In this document: positions 1-11,170 of the stretch, piece by piece | How positions within the stretch are numbered: position 1 is the first letter of the stretch | Layout: the number at the start of each line of letters is the position of its first letter | From: an uncultured Actinomycetes bacterium | GTDB lineage: Bacteria > Actinomycetota > Actinomycetes > Nanopelagicales > Nanopelagicaceae | Length of the DNA stretch: 64,000 nucleotides | Direction of reading: 5' to 3' | Assembly: GCA_903834145.1 (NCBI GenBank) | Contig: CAILHY010000016.1 | Coordinates: forward strand, 1-64,000 | Notes under the pieces: model-generated | What the model saw: the letters and a program-made list of their open reading frames with translations, nothing else | What the model was told of the DNA's origin: nothing | Database searches by the model: none | Program-made: the position numbers and the translations under genes

Positions 1-795
1 GCTTCACGTGGGGCAGTTGTGGTTGATAACTCGGGTGCTTTCCGTATGGATGTAGATGTTCCACTAGTTGTACCTGAGGTTAATCCGCAGGATGCCAAGA
101 ATCGCCCGCGTGGAATTATCTCTAACCCAAACTGCACAACTCTTTCCATGATTGTTGCTATGGGTGCACTGCACCGCGAATACGTATTAGAAGAACTCGT
201 TGTTTCTTCCTACCAAGCCGCATCCGGTGCTGGTCAAGCGGGCATCGATGCGCTGCGTGCGCAAATTTCTGCAGTTGCAGGTACGGATGCCGGAACCAAT
301 ACCGGAGATGTTCGTACCTTTATTACTGACAACGGACCCTTCCCTGCTCCCCTTGCCATGAACGTTGTGCCGTGGGCTGGTTCGTTAAAAGAAGACGGGT
401 ACTCATCCGAGGAACTCAAAGTTCGTAACGAATCTCGCAAGATTCTTGGACTTCCTAATCTTAAAGTTGCGGCCACATGCGTACGCGTTCCTGTGATTAC
501 AACTCACTCACTCACTGTGCACGCAGTATTTGCAAAAGAGCCTTCACGAAAAGCGGCTCAAGATATTTTGCAAAATGCCGCTGGAGTGAAATTGGTTGAT
601 GATCCAGAGAACCATAAATTCCCAACACCTGCTGATGTCGTTGGCACAGATCCAACGTGGGTTGGACGAGTTCGAAAGAGCATTGATGATCCGATGGCTT
701 TGGACCTATTTGTGTGTGGAGATAACTTGCGTAAGGGCGCAGCGCTCAACACAGCTCAAATTGCTGAACTCTTGGCGGTGGAATTCACGAAGTAA
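1..795 (+). CDS. asd: aspartate-semialdehyde dehydrogenase, 3' part
   Basis: This enzyme makes aspartate semialdehyde from aspartyl phosphate with NADPH, the branch point to lysine, threonine, methionine and diaminopimelate. The frame is open from base 1 ([15 protein letters not shown]), so the N-terminal NADP-binding part lies outside the window and 264 residues of a roughly 340-residue protein remain. The nucleophilic Cys is in SNPNCTT, and the substrate-binding Arg and catalytic His fit CVRVPV and [14 protein letters not shown] at base 19 is internal to the conserved region and is not the true start. The gene converges with the next one, overlapping it by 11 bp. Confidence 0.95.
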   Translation, partial: ASRGAVVVDNSGAFRMDVDVPLVVPEVNPQDAKNRPRGIISNPNCTTLSMIVAMGALHREYVLEELVVSSYQAASGAGQAGIDALRAQISAVAGTDAGTNTGDVRTFITDNGPFPAPLAMNVVPWAGSLKEDGYSSEELKVRNESRKILGLPNLKVAATCVRVPVITTHSLTVHAVFAKEPSRKAAQDILQNAAGVKLVDDPENHKFPTPADVVGTDPTWVGRVRKSIDDPMALDLFVCGDNLRKGAALNTAQIAELLAVEFTK

Positions 796-1597
796 GTGTC
801 ACCAGGGATGCCTCTGGTGGACTAGCAACACGAATACGTGCAAAGGGACTTGTTCCCATTCCTGCAGAAACATGTAGCCATGGCTCATGACCAAAACGTG
901 TAAGGCCCCGCGCACGCCATGTAGGTAAATCACAATTTGTGGTGAGCGCTTTGCTTCCGCCGATCCACGGCAATCGCACTTGTCCGCCATGTGTATGTCC
1001 AGCAAAAATCGCATCCAACCCATCAACATGCATCGCTTCAAGTAAACGTAAATACGGTGCGTGTGTAACACCAATCGCAATGTCGGCATCGGATGATGGT
1101 GCACCGGCAACAAGTGAATAGTCATCCCGGTTGAGATGGGCATCATCCGTGCCACGAGATTCGATGACTGTGTCGTTAATTTTTATCGTTGCTCGCGAAA
1201 AATTGAGATTATTCCAGCCTCGCGCTGATAAACCCGCTGCTAATTCATGCCAAGGAAGCGGATCGCCGTGCTTTCGTGTTCCATCATCGGCGGTGAGGTA
1301 GGAAAGTGGATTCTTAACCCGCGGTGCGAAGTAATCGTTAGATCCAAATACAAATAGGCCAGGTAGGTCTAGTAACTCATTCAGTGCATCTAGGGCAATA
1401 GGCACCGCATCTTTATGTCCGAGAAAATCACCAGTGCTAATAACTAGGTCTGGTTTGAGGTCTATGAAGCTCTTGATGTCGGCAATTTCTCGAGATCGCG
1501 AAGGCGTCAGATGCAGATCAGAGAAATGCAGGATCCGTATCGGGGCATGACCTTCAGGAAGTATCGGGATTTGCGCCTCGCGCAGGACAAATGCCAT
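785..1597 (-). CDS. calcineurin-like metallophosphoesterase
   Basis: This is a two-metal phosphoesterase of 270 residues, possibly membrane-associated like YaeI-type enzymes; the substrate is unknown. Metal-binding motifs appear in order: HFSDLHL (D-x-H), STGDFLG (GD), FGSNDYF (a variant of GNHD with Ser for the middle residue), and GHTHGGQ near the C-terminus. The frame stays open far upstream, but the start MAFVLREAQ was chosen because AAGGAGGAGC sits just before that ATG and the upstream residues are antisense to the YqeY gene. It diverges from YqeY with a 37-bp gap that must hold both promoters. Confidence 0.9.
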   Translation of the reverse strand: MAFVLREAQIPILPEGHAPIRILHFSDLHLTPSRSREIADIKSFIDLKPDLVISTGDFLGHKDAVPIALDALNELLDLPGLFVFGSNDYFAPRVKNPLSYLTADDGTRKHGDPLPWHELAAGLSARGWNNLNFSRATIKINDTVIESRGTDDAHLNRDDYSLVAGAPSSDADIAIGVTHAPYLRLLEAMHVDGLDAIFAGHTHGGQVRLPWIGGSKALTTNCDLPTWRARGLTRFGHEPWLHVSAGMGTSPFARIRVASPPEASLVTLTS

Positions 1598-1634
1598 TGC
1601 TCCTCCTTCAGCGCAGTCGTGAGAAGATACCGCT

Positions 1635-2087
1635 ATGGCACTTAAAGAACGACTCAGAGGCGACCTTACCGAAGCAATCCGTAGCCGCGATGAACTGACC
1701 TCGGGCACGATTCGCATGGTTTTGACCGCGATTACGATGGAAGAAGTTTCAGGCAAGGAGGCCCGCGAACTTAGTGAGGCCGAGGTCATCACTGTCCTCT
1801 CCCGGGAATCCAAGAAGCGTCGCGAGGCTGCCGAGGCATACGACGCCGGTTCTCGCCCGGATAAGGCAGCGCTGGAGCGTTCTGAAGGCGAAGTCATTGC
1901 GCGGTACTTGCCTGCACAACTTTCCGTAGCCGAACTTTCACAAATGATTGACGATGCGATTGCCGAAACGGGGGCTGCTGGTCCTTCAGGTATGGGTCTT
2001 GTCATGAAAGTTCTTTCACCAAAGATTGCAGGCAAAGCCGATGGCGGCGTTGTTTCTGCTGCAGTAAAAGCCGCACTTACGAAATAG
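1635..2087 (+). CDS. GatB/YqeY domain protein
   Basis: A 150-residue YqeY-family protein: a helical domain shared with the tail of the GatB amidotransferase subunit that there contacts tRNA. The whole protein matches the family in length and in the pattern MALKERLRGDLTEAIRSRD...YLPAQLS...GPSGMGLVMKVL. Its free-standing function is not firmly established. It is followed after 25 bp by the DUF4177-like gene. The start at ATG 1635 agrees with the family N-terminus; a weak AGAAG lies upstream. Confidence 0.9.
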   Translation: MALKERLRGDLTEAIRSRDELTSGTIRMVLTAITMEEVSGKEARELSEAEVITVLSRESKKRREAAEAYDAGSRPDKAALERSEGEVIARYLPAQLSVAELSQMIDDAIAETGAAGPSGMGLVMKVLSPKIAGKADGGVVSAAVKAALTK

Positions 2088-2112
2088 CATCGCTGATCAC
2101 AATGGGAGAGAT

Positions 2113-2268
2113 ATGAAATTCGAATATGTAACTGTGCCGTTATTGACTCACGCAACAAAGCAGATTCTTGATAATTGGGGATCCGAAGGGTACGAACTAG
2201 TTCAAGTTATTCCGGCCCCTGGTGGCGGAGATAACCTTGTTGCCTACATGAAGAGAGAAATCAAATGA
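2113..2268 (+). CDS. small DUF4177-like protein
   Basis: A 51-residue protein beginning MKFEYVTVPLL and ending AYMKREIK. The pattern of an N-terminal strand, a W-G-x-x-G-Y-E-L-V core and a C-terminal AYMKR resembles DUF4177 proteins. GGAGAG precedes the ATG. Its stop codon overlaps the RidA start as ATGA, which implies translational coupling. In mycobacteria a gene of this type also sits beside the RidA homologue near crp and nth, so the neighbourhood supports the call. The function is unknown. Confidence 0.85.
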   Translation: MKFEYVTVPLLTHATKQILDNWGSEGYELVQVIPAPGGGDNLVAYMKREIK

Positions 2269-2726
2269 GTGATGTACGTGCAAAGTTGGCCGAACTCGGA
2301 TTAACCCTGCCTGTTGCTGCAAAGCCAATTGCTGCCTATGTGCCAGCGGTTCGCACAGGCAATTTAGTTTTCACTGCAGGGCAACTTCCTTTAGTTGATG
2401 GCGCACTTGTCATGGTCGGAAAAGTTGGTGGCGACATTAGCGTTGAACAAGCAAAAGAGATGGCTCAAGTTTGTGCCTTGAATGCACTTGCTGCGGTTGC
2501 TCTAGTTGCAAATGTCGATGACATTGTTCGTGTTGTTCGCGTTGTCGGATATGTAAACGGTGTGCCGGGCTTTGTAAACCACCCAGGGGTGGTTAATGGA
2601 GCAAGCGAACTCTTCGTTCATATTTGGGGAGAAGAGGGTAAGCATGCACGTTCTGCAGTAGGAATTGCGGAATTGCCTCTGAATTCGCCAGTAGAAATTG
2701 AACTCACTGTCGAACTTAAGAACTAG
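2265..2726 (+). CDS. RidA family protein
   Basis: A 153-residue YjgF/YER057c/UK114-type protein. Members of this family hydrolyse reactive enamine/imine intermediates released by PLP enzymes, in the cytosol as trimers. The sequence shows the family entry (GNLVFTAGQLPLVDG) and the conserved C-terminal Arg motif (HARSAVGIAELP), which usually binds the substrate carboxylate. It is longer than canonical RidA (about 125 residues) and resembles the actinobacterial subgroup next to crp. It is coupled to the DUF4177-like gene and converges directly on the CRP gene with no intergenic bases. Confidence 0.9.
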   Translation: MSDVRAKLAELGLTLPVAAKPIAAYVPAVRTGNLVFTAGQLPLVDGALVMVGKVGGDISVEQAKEMAQVCALNALAAVALVANVDDIVRVVRVVGYVNGVPGFVNHPGVVNGASELFVHIWGEEGKHARSAVGIAELPLNSPVEIELTVELKN

Positions 2727-3410
2727 TTAGCGACCGCGCTTACTCAAGCGATCTAAGTCAAGAACTAGTACTGCGCGACCATCAAGGCGGATCCAGTTAC
2801 GTCCTGCAAAATCTGCAAGGGCTTTGTTAACTGTTTCGCGTGATGCTCCAACAAGTTGAGCCAACTCTTCTTGAGTGAGATCGTGGTTAACGTATAAACC
2901 TTCAGCGGTCTCTTGACCAAAGCGCTCACCAAGATCGATGAGTGCTTTTGCTACGCGGCCAGGAACGTCGGAGAAAACCAAATCTCCCACAACTTCATTG
3001 GTGCGACGAAGACGTTGGGCAAGACGGGCTAATAAATTCAGTGCAACTTCTGGGTGCTTTGTAATCCAAGGAATAACTTGATTGTGGCCAAGGCTTAGCA
3101 ATCGAACATCGGTAACTGCAGTGGCCGTTGACGTACGTGGTCCTGGATCAAAGAGTGAAAGTTCGCCGAACATTTCGCCAGGTCCAAGGACGGAGAGTAA
3201 ATTCTCACGACCATCTCCGCTGGATGTTCCAAGCTTCAACTTTCCTTCAACGATCACATATAGGTGATCGCCTTCATCGCCTTCAGAAAAGAGGACCGCG
3301 CCCTTATGTAACTTCACGCCTTCCATGGACGCACGAAGGGATGCGGCTGCCGCATCGTCGAGCGAGGTGAAAAGCGGGGCGCGGCGTACTACTTGCTCAT
3401 CTTGGGTCAC
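2727..3410 (-). CDS. crp: CRP/FNR family transcriptional regulator
   Basis: A 227-residue cyclic-nucleotide-type regulator. The N-terminal beta-barrel carries the phosphate-binding cassette [19 protein letters not shown], with the Glu and Arg expected for cAMP binding. A dimerisation helix follows, then a winged HTH ([19 protein letters not shown]). The context (RidA, nth, acs) matches the actinobacterial Crp/GlxR locus. The start is GTG at 3410 ([10 protein letters not shown]); no clear Shine-Dalgarno is visible, so a leaderless or short-leader transcript is possible. It probably regulates carbon metabolism genome-wide, possibly including the nearby acs, but no site was verified. Confidence 0.9.
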   Translation of the reverse strand: MTQDEQVVRRAPLFTSLDDAAAASLRASMEGVKLHKGAVLFSEGDEGDHLYVIVEGKLKLGTSSGDGRENLLSVLGPGEMFGELSLFDPGPRTSTATAVTDVRLLSLGHNQVIPWITKHPEVALNLLARLAQRLRRTNEVVGDLVFSDVPGRVAKALIDLGERFGQETAEGLYVNHDLTQEELAQLVGASRETVNKALADFAGRNWIRLDGRAVLVLDLDRLSKRGR

Positions 3411-3478
3411 AGGCGCACATTACTAGCAAACGGGGGAGATTTTCACCCCCAGGCACGCAGGCGCGTACCCTTCGGCAA

Positions 3479-4177
3479 ATGACCGGGAATGCAGAAATGA
3501 AGAGCAGCGCTCGGGCTATGTATCGAATTTTGAGAATAACCTACCCGGAAGTTCGTTGCGAATTGGATTTTGAGAATCCACTTCAACTATTGATTGCCAC
3601 CGTTTTATCGGCGCAATGCACCGACAAGCGAGTCAATCAAGTAACTCCAGCGCTCTTTCGCAAATATAAAACAATAAAAGCCTTCGCGGCTGCCGATCTG
3701 CTCGAAATTGAAGAACTCGTTCATTCCACAGGATTCTTTAGGGCTAAGGCAAAGAACATCAAGGGTCTCACCATGAAAATCCAATCTGATTTTCATGGCG
3801 AGGTGCCACAAACGCTTGAGGAACTCGTAACTCTGCCAGGAGTTGGCCGCAAGACAGCAAACGTTGTCTTAGGGCATGCATTTGATACGCCGGGGATTAC
3901 TGTCGATACCCACTTTGGACGTTTAAGCCGTCGCTTTGGTTGGACAACTTCCTTGGATCCGGTGAAAGTCGAACATGAAGTCGGCGCGTTGATTCCGCAA
4001 AAAGAATGGACCAACCTGTCTCAACGAATGATCTGGCACGGACGTCGCATTTGCCATTCGCGAAAACCTGCATGCGGTGCCTGCCCAATGGCCAAACTCT
4101 GTCCATCGGTTGGAATCGGAGAAATGAATCCCGAGTTAGCGCGTGCGTTGGTCAAAGTGGATGCGGACTTTAGATAA
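3479..4177 (+). CDS. nth: endonuclease III
   Basis: A base-excision repair DNA glycosylase/AP lyase acting on oxidised pyrimidines. The 232 residues include the helix-hairpin-helix [12 protein letters not shown] with the catalytic Lys, the catalytic Asp in [11 protein letters not shown], and a complete C-terminal 4Fe-4S ligand set with CX6C, CX2C and CX5C spacing inside [17 protein letters not shown]. The start could be ATG 3479 or ATG 3497 ([12 protein letters not shown]). It diverges from crp by 68 bp and overlaps the next gene by one base (TAATG), the same order as in Mycobacterium. Confidence 0.95.
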   Translation: MTGNAEMKSSARAMYRILRITYPEVRCELDFENPLQLLIATVLSAQCTDKRVNQVTPALFRKYKTIKAFAAADLLEIEELVHSTGFFRAKAKNIKGLTMKIQSDFHGEVPQTLEELVTLPGVGRKTANVVLGHAFDTPGITVDTHFGRLSRRFGWTTSLDPVKVEHEVGALIPQKEWTNLSQRMIWHGRRICHSRKPACGACPMAKLCPSVGIGEMNPELARALVKVDADFR

Positions 4178-4719
4178 TGACCACCATGAGAAGACTTGTT
4201 TTAGTTTTAACCGTATTTGCACTTGCGGGATGCTCTTCTCAATCAACGGCGGTTCCGCAATTGGGAGAAGTAGTTTCGTGCGATTCCATTTCGCATGTTG
4301 CCGGTGGAACAGGCCTGTCGATGCCGTGCCTTGACGGAAAATCTACGATTGCATTTACATCCCTTCGCGGGCCACTGATCGTTAACGTGTGGGGATCCTG
4401 GTGTGCCAGTTGTAAAGACGAACTTCCTATCTTGCGGTCCTTTTATTCGAAATCTAAATCCACAGTTCCCTTTCTCGGCGTTGACGTGGAGGAAGCAAAG
4501 CCCAGCGATGGCAAAGACTTTGTTGTCTCGCAAGGTATGACATGGCCATCGTTGCTCGATCCTGATGGACGCTCACGAGGTTTCTTTGGAATGGGCGTAC
4601 CAGTGACTTGGTTTATCGACGCTCAAGGGGTGGTGGTCCATAAAGAAATTGGCACACTTGCAAGCGAACAACAGTTACGCGATTTAACAACCAAATATCT
4701 CGGCATCACCGTAGGTTGA
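4177..4719 (+). CDS. TlpA-like thioredoxin-fold lipoprotein
   Basis: An extracytoplasmic thiol-disulfide protein. The N-terminus MRRLVLVLTVFALAGCSS is a lipoprotein signal with a lipobox Cys, so it should be membrane-anchored outside the cell. The redox motif is WGSWCASCKDELP, followed by a TlpA/ResA-type core with the cis-Pro region GVPVTWFIDAQG. Translation may begin at ATG 4177, overlapping the nth stop, or at ATG 4186, which gives a cleaner signal peptide. The nth-TlpA order is conserved in actinobacteria, where the partner is thought to act in cytochrome c maturation or disulfide exchange. Confidence 0.88.
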   Translation: MTTMRRLVLVLTVFALAGCSSQSTAVPQLGEVVSCDSISHVAGGTGLSMPCLDGKSTIAFTSLRGPLIVNVWGSWCASCKDELPILRSFYSKSKSTVPFLGVDVEEAKPSDGKDFVVSQGMTWPSLLDPDGRSRGFFGMGVPVTWFIDAQGVVVHKEIGTLASEQQLRDLTTKYLGITVG

Positions 4720-4723
4720 CCCA

Positions 4724-5218
4724 ATGATTATTGATCTTTTACTGATTGCTTCTGCCGTGGGGGCTGTCTTCTCTGGTTTTCGCCGTGGCTTTCTTCAAAG
4801 CCTGCTTTCAACGATTGGGTATATCGGAGGTGGGGTTGCCGGCTTGGCCCTGGCATTGCATTTTGTCAGCAATGTTCATAACACCGTAAATCGTTTCGCC
4901 TCAATCATTGTTGCAATCTTTCTCGTGGCAGAAATCGGCCGTCGTGTCTTTACCTGGTTGGGAAAGTTCTTTCACACCAAGATCTTGTGGGGGCCATTGC
5001 GTTTCATCGACTCACTTGCAGGCGTTGCTTTGGAACTTGCACGAGTGGCAGTGATTGCCTTCATGATTGTCTCGGTGATTTTATGGTCACCGTGGACAAG
5101 TGCACGCAAAGCGGTCGCTGAGAGCACGCTTTATCCAAAGATTAGCAAGCAAATGCCTCACGTACTCGACCAATTACGTCTAGATGTCGAGAAGAAGCTA
5201 AAGATTAATCTTCGCTAG
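4724..5218 (+). CDS. CvpA-family membrane protein (MarP-like without protease domain)
   Basis: A 164-residue inner-membrane protein with about four hydrophobic segments (near residues 2-20, 25-48, 55-75 and 100-122), typical of the CvpA/colicin V production family. In mycobacteria the gene at this position is the CvpA-plus-trypsin-like protease MarP; here the frame ends soon after the membrane domain ([16 protein letters not shown]), so no serine protease domain is present. It starts 4 bp after the TlpA stop. Its 3' end overlaps the convergent acs gene by 14 bp. The exact role is unknown. Confidence 0.82.
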   Translation: MIIDLLLIASAVGAVFSGFRRGFLQSLLSTIGYIGGGVAGLALALHFVSNVHNTVNRFASIIVAIFLVAEIGRRVFTWLGKFFHTKILWGPLRFIDSLAGVALELARVAVIAFMIVSVILWSPWTSARKAVAESTLYPKISKQMPHVLDQLRLDVEKKLKINLR

Positions 5219-7181
5219 TAGAACTTTGAAGTCCAGAGGCAATAAGTTTCATGATGTTTGGATCAGACAAAGTTGTTGAATCTCCAACCTCACGATTCTC
5301 GGCCACATCGCGCAACAAACGTCGCATGATTTTTCCACTTCGAGTTTTAGGAAGTTCTGCCACAACAATGATCTGACGCGGCTTTGCGATTGGTCCAATT
5401 TCTTTTGCTACGTGGTTTCGAAGTTGTTGAACGAGTTCATTGCCTTCGGCATGAGCAATGCCGCTTCGCAAAATAACAAAGGCAACAATTCCTTGGCCTG
5501 TCATTGCATCGCTCGCGCCTACAACTGCCGCCTCGGCAACGGCCTCATGCGAAACAAGCGCTGACTCAACTTCGGTGGTTGAAATGCGGTGACCAGAAAC
5601 GTTCATGACATCGTCAACGCGACCCAGTAACCAAATTGCTCCATCGTCATCGAGCTTCGCGCCATCGCCTGCAAAATAAAGGCCATCAAATTTCGACCAA
5701 TAGTTCTCTTTATAACGCTCAGTTTCGCCCCAAATTCCGCGCAACATGGCGGGCCATGGCTCGTTCAAAATGAGATACCCGCCGTGACCATTAGCAACAG
5801 GCTTTGCGTTGTCATCAACAATCCGAGCACTGATACCAGGAAGTGGACGCATTGCCGATCCTGGTTTGCTGGCAGTAATTCCAGGCAGTGGCGAAATCAT
5901 GATGGCTCCAGTTTCGGTTTGCCACCAGGTATCAACGATGGGGCAACGTTCTCCTCCGATGACTTTGTAGTACCACATCCATGCTTCAGGGTTAATAGGT
6001 TCACCAACAGAACCCAGCAAACGTAAAGATGAAAGATCATGTGCATTTGGGAATTCATCTCCCCATTTCATCCAGGTACGAATCAGCGTTGGAGCGGTAT
6101 ACAAAATTGTCACGCCGTATTTTTCGATGAGCTCGAAGATGCGACCTTTATGTGGCGTATCCGGTGTGCCTTCATACATCACCTGAGTTGCGCAATTCAT
6201 GAGGGGTCCATAAATAATGTAGGAGTGGCCGGTAACCCAACCAACATCCGCGGTACACCAATAGACATCGGTTTCCGGCTTAATGTCAAAGACCATTTTG
6301 TGCGTGAAAGCAACTTGAGTTAAGTAGCCACCTGTTGTGTGAAAAATCCCTTTTGGTTTTGCCGTGGTACCGGATGTGTACAAAATGAATAAGGGATGTT
6401 CGCTATCGAAACTTTCTGCAACATGTTCGCTAGATTGGCGTTCCACAATCTCGTGCCACCAAATGTCGCGATTGTTATCCCAAGCGGTTTCTTGCCCCGT
6501 TCGTTTAACAACCAAAACTTTTTTGACATTTGTAGCGCCAAGGAGCGCTTCATCTACCGCTGGCTTAAGTGCGAATGCAGCACCTTTGCGATAGCCACCA
6601 TCGGCCGTAATTACTAAGGTGGCATCAGCATCTTGAATGCGCGAAAGTAGCGCCTCAGCAGAGAATCCGCCGAAGACGACAGAATGTGGTGCACCAAGTC
6701 GGGCACATGCCAACATAGCAACGGCTGCCTCAGGAATCATGGGCATATAAATCGCAACGCGATCGCCCGCTTTTACGCCGAGTTCAATCAGAGCATTTGC
6801 AGTCTTCTTAACTTCACTGAGAAGTTGCGCATAAGTAATTGTTCGAGTGTCGCCTGGTTCGCCCTCAAAATGAAAAGCAATACGTTCGCCGCGTCCTTCT
6901 TCAACGTGACGGTCGAGGCAGTTAACGCTGGCATTTAATTTCCCGCCAATGAACCACTTCGCAAAGGGCGGCTGCCAGTCAAGTGTTTGCGTCCAAGGCG
7001 CATCCCATTGCAACTCGGCTGCTTGACGGTCCCAGAATGCGAGGCGATCTTTATTTGCCTCTGCATAAATAAAGGGTTGCGCGTTGGATTCAGCGGCAAA
7101 CTCGTGGCTGGGTTGGAAGGTGCGAGTCTCGGTGAGGAGGTTCTCTAGCGTCTCTGATTGCTGCGGGATCTCTTGGCTCAT
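5205..7181 (-). CDS. acs: acetyl-CoA synthetase
   Basis: An AMP-forming acetate-CoA ligase of 658 residues, the usual length. The adenylation P-loop is [11 protein letters not shown]; further motifs are [29 protein letters not shown] and the C-terminal catalytic-lysine motif [15 protein letters not shown], whose Lys is the one controlled by acetylation in other bacteria. It activates acetate for the TCA cycle or lipid synthesis. It is the last gene of the conserved crp-nth-TlpA-CvpA neighbourhood, on the opposite strand. No good Shine-Dalgarno precedes ATG 7181. Confidence 0.97.
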   Translation of the reverse strand: MSQEIPQQSETLENLLTETRTFQPSHEFAAESNAQPFIYAEANKDRLAFWDRQAAELQWDAPWTQTLDWQPPFAKWFIGGKLNASVNCLDRHVEEGRGERIAFHFEGEPGDTRTITYAQLLSEVKKTANALIELGVKAGDRVAIYMPMIPEAAVAMLACARLGAPHSVVFGGFSAEALLSRIQDADATLVITADGGYRKGAAFALKPAVDEALLGATNVKKVLVVKRTGQETAWDNNRDIWWHEIVERQSSEHVAESFDSEHPLFILYTSGTTAKPKGIFHTTGGYLTQVAFTHKMVFDIKPETDVYWCTADVGWVTGHSYIIYGPLMNCATQVMYEGTPDTPHKGRIFELIEKYGVTILYTAPTLIRTWMKWGDEFPNAHDLSSLRLLGSVGEPINPEAWMWYYKVIGGERCPIVDTWWQTETGAIMISPLPGITASKPGSAMRPLPGISARIVDDNAKPVANGHGGYLILNEPWPAMLRGIWGETERYKENYWSKFDGLYFAGDGAKLDDDGAIWLLGRVDDVMNVSGHRISTTEVESALVSHEAVAEAAVVGASDAMTGQGIVAFVILRSGIAHAEGNELVQQLRNHVAKEIGPIAKPRQIIVVAELPKTRSGKIMRRLLRDVAENREVGDSTTLSDPNIMKLIASGLQSSTSED

Positions 7182-7320
7182 AATTTGAGGAGATTACCTT
7201 GGGTGTAAGCCTTTAGGTAGTGATTCACCGTGGCTGATTATTCACAGGCGTTGGGTAGCCCTTAAATCTTTCGATCGACAACTGGTCAGAATCAGGACTC
7301 TCAACGAAAGAAAGGAAAAT

Positions 7321-7431
7321 ATGACGATTGCAGCATTTATTGCCGCTTTCTTAAAGATCCTCTCCACCCCTTCATTGGTGGGCAAGTTGTTCTTGCTCTT
7401 GACCAAGCTACTGGCAGGGATCCCGCACTAA
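7321..7431 (+). CDS. possible 36-residue hydrophobic peptide
   Basis: A small open frame starting MTIAAFIAAFLKIL and ending KLLAGIPH. It is almost wholly hydrophobic with three Lys spaced at residues 12, 22 and 29, consistent with an amphipathic helix or a single membrane segment. AAAGAAAGGAAAAT precedes the ATG, a plausible ribosome-binding site. It is isolated between the acs start region and fba. No family is recognised. A membrane-active or signalling peptide is possible, but chance cannot be excluded. Confidence 0.4.
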   Translation: MTIAAFIAAFLKILSTPSLVGKLFLLLTKLLAGIPH

Positions 7432-7602
7432 ATCCTTCTCGATTACCGCCCATCCGGGACAAAGTCGCTATGTGAGAGTCCCCTCGCATGGCGATTTTGT
7501 TGTTACGGGTCAGTATGTGGTGGGATTGGGCGTAAGCCTCACGATCGGCCCAATGGCGCGCTGGATTCGAGATTTACATTCGAGCAAACCCTGGGAGTCA
7601 GA
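7432..7602. other. intergenic region before fba
   Basis: This is the rest of the 421-bp gap between acs and fba. Beyond the small peptide frame, it holds only a GTG-started frame of 46 codons (7472-7612) without a good ribosome-binding site. GGGAG lies just before the fba start. No clear terminator or structured RNA was seen. Confidence 0.5.
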
Positions 7603-8637
7603 ATGCCAATAGCCAGTCCCGAGATTTATTCACAAATGTTGGATCGCGCCAAATCTGGCGCGTTCGCGTATCCAGCAGTGAACGTTTCTTCTTCATCCAC
7701 CATCATCGCCGCACTTCGTGGTTTCGCCGAAGCGCAATCTGATGGAATCATTCAATTTTCTTGGGGTGGGGCCGAGTACGCATCAGGATCGACAGTAAAG
7801 AAGATGGTTGATGGCGCCGTCGCGCTCGCCGAGTTCGCACATATCGTGGCAAAGAATTACAACGTCCAGATTGCTCTTCACACGGATCACTGCCCGGCAG
7901 AGAAACTAGACGGCTTCATGCGTCCCCTGCTTGATCTGGGTGCACAACGCATCAAAGATGGCAAAGCACCACTCTTCAATTCACACATGTGGGATGGCTC
8001 GGCCGTCTCTATGCCAGAGAACATGAAAGTTTCTGCGGAAATGTTCGCCAAATCTAAAGATGCTCACACAATTCTAGAAATCGAAATCGGTGTTGTCGGC
8101 GGAGAAGAAGATGGTGTTGAAGCAAAACACGATGCCAAGTTGTACTCCACACCAGAAGATGCACTTCTTACCATTGAAACTTTAGGGTCCGACTCTGCTA
8201 ATCGCTATCTCGTAGCAGCAACATTCGGAAACGTTCATGGCGTGTACAAGCCCGGCAACGTTGTGTTGCAACCAAAAATTCTGCGTACATTGCAAGATGC
8301 TGTCGCGAAGCAGCTGGGACTCGCCGATGGAGCTAAGCCAATGGATCTCGTATTCCACGGTGGTTCTGGCTCATTGCTCAGCGAAATTCGGGAGGCGCTT
8401 GATTACGGTGTTGTAAAGATGAATATTGATACCGATACTCAGTATGCATTTACGCGTCCCGTTGTTGATCACGTCCTCAAGAATTACGATGGTGTTCTCA
8501 AAATTGATGGCGAAGTTGGAAACAAGAAGATGTACGACCCACGTGCTTGGGGTAAAGCCGCAGAGGCTGGCATGGCTGCACGAATAGTTCGCGCTGCTGA
8601 GGATCTTCGCTCCACCGGTACGTCTTTACTCGCTTAA
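7603..8637 (+). CDS. fba: class II fructose-bisphosphate aldolase
   Basis: A zinc-dependent aldolase of glycolysis and gluconeogenesis, 344 residues. Family features are the first zinc His in LHTDHCP, MSFDGSA-like NSHMWDGSAVS, the metal Glu/His segments (EIEIGVVGGEEDG, ATFGNVHGVYKPG) and the second zinc His in LVFHGGSGS, followed by KMNIDTDTQYAF. ATG 7603 follows GGGAGTCAGA. The gene precedes purA by 35 bp in the same direction, an arrangement seen in other actinobacteria. Confidence 0.96.
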   Translation: MPIASPEIYSQMLDRAKSGAFAYPAVNVSSSSTIIAALRGFAEAQSDGIIQFSWGGAEYASGSTVKKMVDGAVALAEFAHIVAKNYNVQIALHTDHCPAEKLDGFMRPLLDLGAQRIKDGKAPLFNSHMWDGSAVSMPENMKVSAEMFAKSKDAHTILEIEIGVVGGEEDGVEAKHDAKLYSTPEDALLTIETLGSDSANRYLVAATFGNVHGVYKPGNVVLQPKILRTLQDAVAKQLGLADGAKPMDLVFHGGSGSLLSEIREALDYGVVKMNIDTDTQYAFTRPVVDHVLKNYDGVLKIDGEVGNKKMYDPRAWGKAAEAGMAARIVRAAEDLRSTGTSLLA

Positions 8638-8657
8638 AACAACTTCTATAGTCCTAA

Positions 8658-9956
<1,299 letters not shown>

Positions 9957-9958
9957 GG

Positions 9959-11170
9959 ATGAAAGTCCTCCTAGTGGGCGGTGGCGCCAGAGAGCATGCA
10001 CTCGCACTAGGACTCCAAGCAGATCCAGAGGTCACAGAGATTCACTGTGCACCAGGCAACGCTGGCATCGCAGAAATCGCAACGATTCATCCGGTTTCCG
10101 TTTCAGATAATGCGGCGATCGTTGAGTTAGCTCGACAACTTAATGTGGACCTTGTTGTTGTAGGTCCAGAACTTCCTCTGGTAAATGGCATCGCCGATGA
10201 ATTACGAGCCGCGGGGTTTGCAACATTTGGACCATCAAAAGCAGCAGCGCAACTTGAAGGATCAAAGAATTTTGCAAAGGAAGTCATGCATGATGCGGGC
10301 GTTGCTACGGCTCGAAGTGCAACATGCACAAACCGAATTCAAATAGAGAAAGCGCTGGATGAATTTGGTGCGCCATACGTGGTCAAAGACGATGGACTTG
10401 CAGGCGGTAAAGGTGTGGTAGTTACCGATGATCGCGATATTGCCCTGGCTCATGCACTCTCTTGTACAACGGTAGTGATCGAAGAATTTCTTGATGGCCC
10501 AGAAATTTCGCTTTTCGGAATTTCTGATGGGAAAACAATTATCGCCATGGAGCCTGCTCAAGATTTCAAACGCGCGTTCAATGGCGATGAAGGTCCAAAC
10601 ACTGGCGGTATGGGTGCGTATTCACCATTGCCTTGGGCGCCTAGTGACATTATTGAACAAACTCGCCACGATGTCTTGGCGCCAATGATTGCTGAAATGG
10701 CGGCGCGTGGAACTCCTTTCGTCGGACTGCTCTACGCAGGACTTTCGCTGACCGACCACGGCGTTCGCGTCATTGAATTTAATGCACGCTTTGGTGATCC
10801 AGAGACGCAAGTTTTGGTCCCACGTTTGAAGACACCGCTAGGCATGTTGTTGTACAAAGCTGCAACAAGAAATCTTGATGGCGTGAAACTTGAGTGGCGT
10901 AAGGAATCAGCAGTGACAGTAGTTCTGGCCGCCAAGGGATATCCAAGTGATCCGCAAACCGTGGGAACTATTTCAACGATGCCGGCAATCCCTGACACCC
11001 ACGTGTTTTATGCAGGAGGCGGGCGGATTCTGAGCATCACGGGAATTGGCGAGGACCTTACTGAGGCGCGCGATCGCGCTTACCGCGGCATTAGCCAAAT
11101 CGTGCTGGATGGATCTTTCTACCGTACTGATATTGCGCTGAACGCCTCAGTTGCAGAGAAGGGCAATTAA
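9959..11170 (+). CDS. purD: phosphoribosylamine-glycine ligase
   Basis: GAR synthetase, the second step of purine synthesis: it joins glycine to phosphoribosylamine using ATP. The 403-residue sequence shows the N-terminal GGGAREHALA motif, the ATP-grasp lysine and loop VKDDGLAGGKGVVV, the GGMGAYSPLP signature and the metal-binding EFNARFGDPETQ. It lies 2 bp after purA and directly abuts purB with no spacer, so it is almost certainly in the same transcript. Confidence 0.97.
   Translation: MKVLLVGGGAREHALALGLQADPEVTEIHCAPGNAGIAEIATIHPVSVSDNAAIVELARQLNVDLVVVGPELPLVNGIADELRAAGFATFGPSKAAAQLEGSKNFAKEVMHDAGVATARSATCTNRIQIEKALDEFGAPYVVKDDGLAGGKGVVVTDDRDIALAHALSCTTVVIEEFLDGPEISLFGISDGKTIIAMEPAQDFKRAFNGDEGPNTGGMGAYSPLPWAPSDIIEQTRHDVLAPMIAEMAARGTPFVGLLYAGLSLTDHGVRVIEFNARFGDPETQVLVPRLKTPLGMLLYKAATRNLDGVKLEWRKESAVTVVLAAKGYPSDPQTVGTISTMPAIPDTHVFYAGGGRILSITGIGEDLTEARDRAYRGISQIVLDGSFYRTDIALNASVAEKGN

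Noticed and set aside
785-2158. A 457-codon minus-strand frame covering the metallophosphoesterase and the region upstream
   Set aside because: Only the part from ATG 1597 is homologous to phosphoesterases and has a strong ribosome-binding site; the rest is antisense to the YqeY gene.
7472-7612. A GTG-started 46-codon frame running into the fba start
   Set aside because: There is no convincing ribosome-binding site and no recognisable family, and it overlaps the fba start by 10 bases. Hydrophobic residues in the middle give it some coding look, but not enough to call it.
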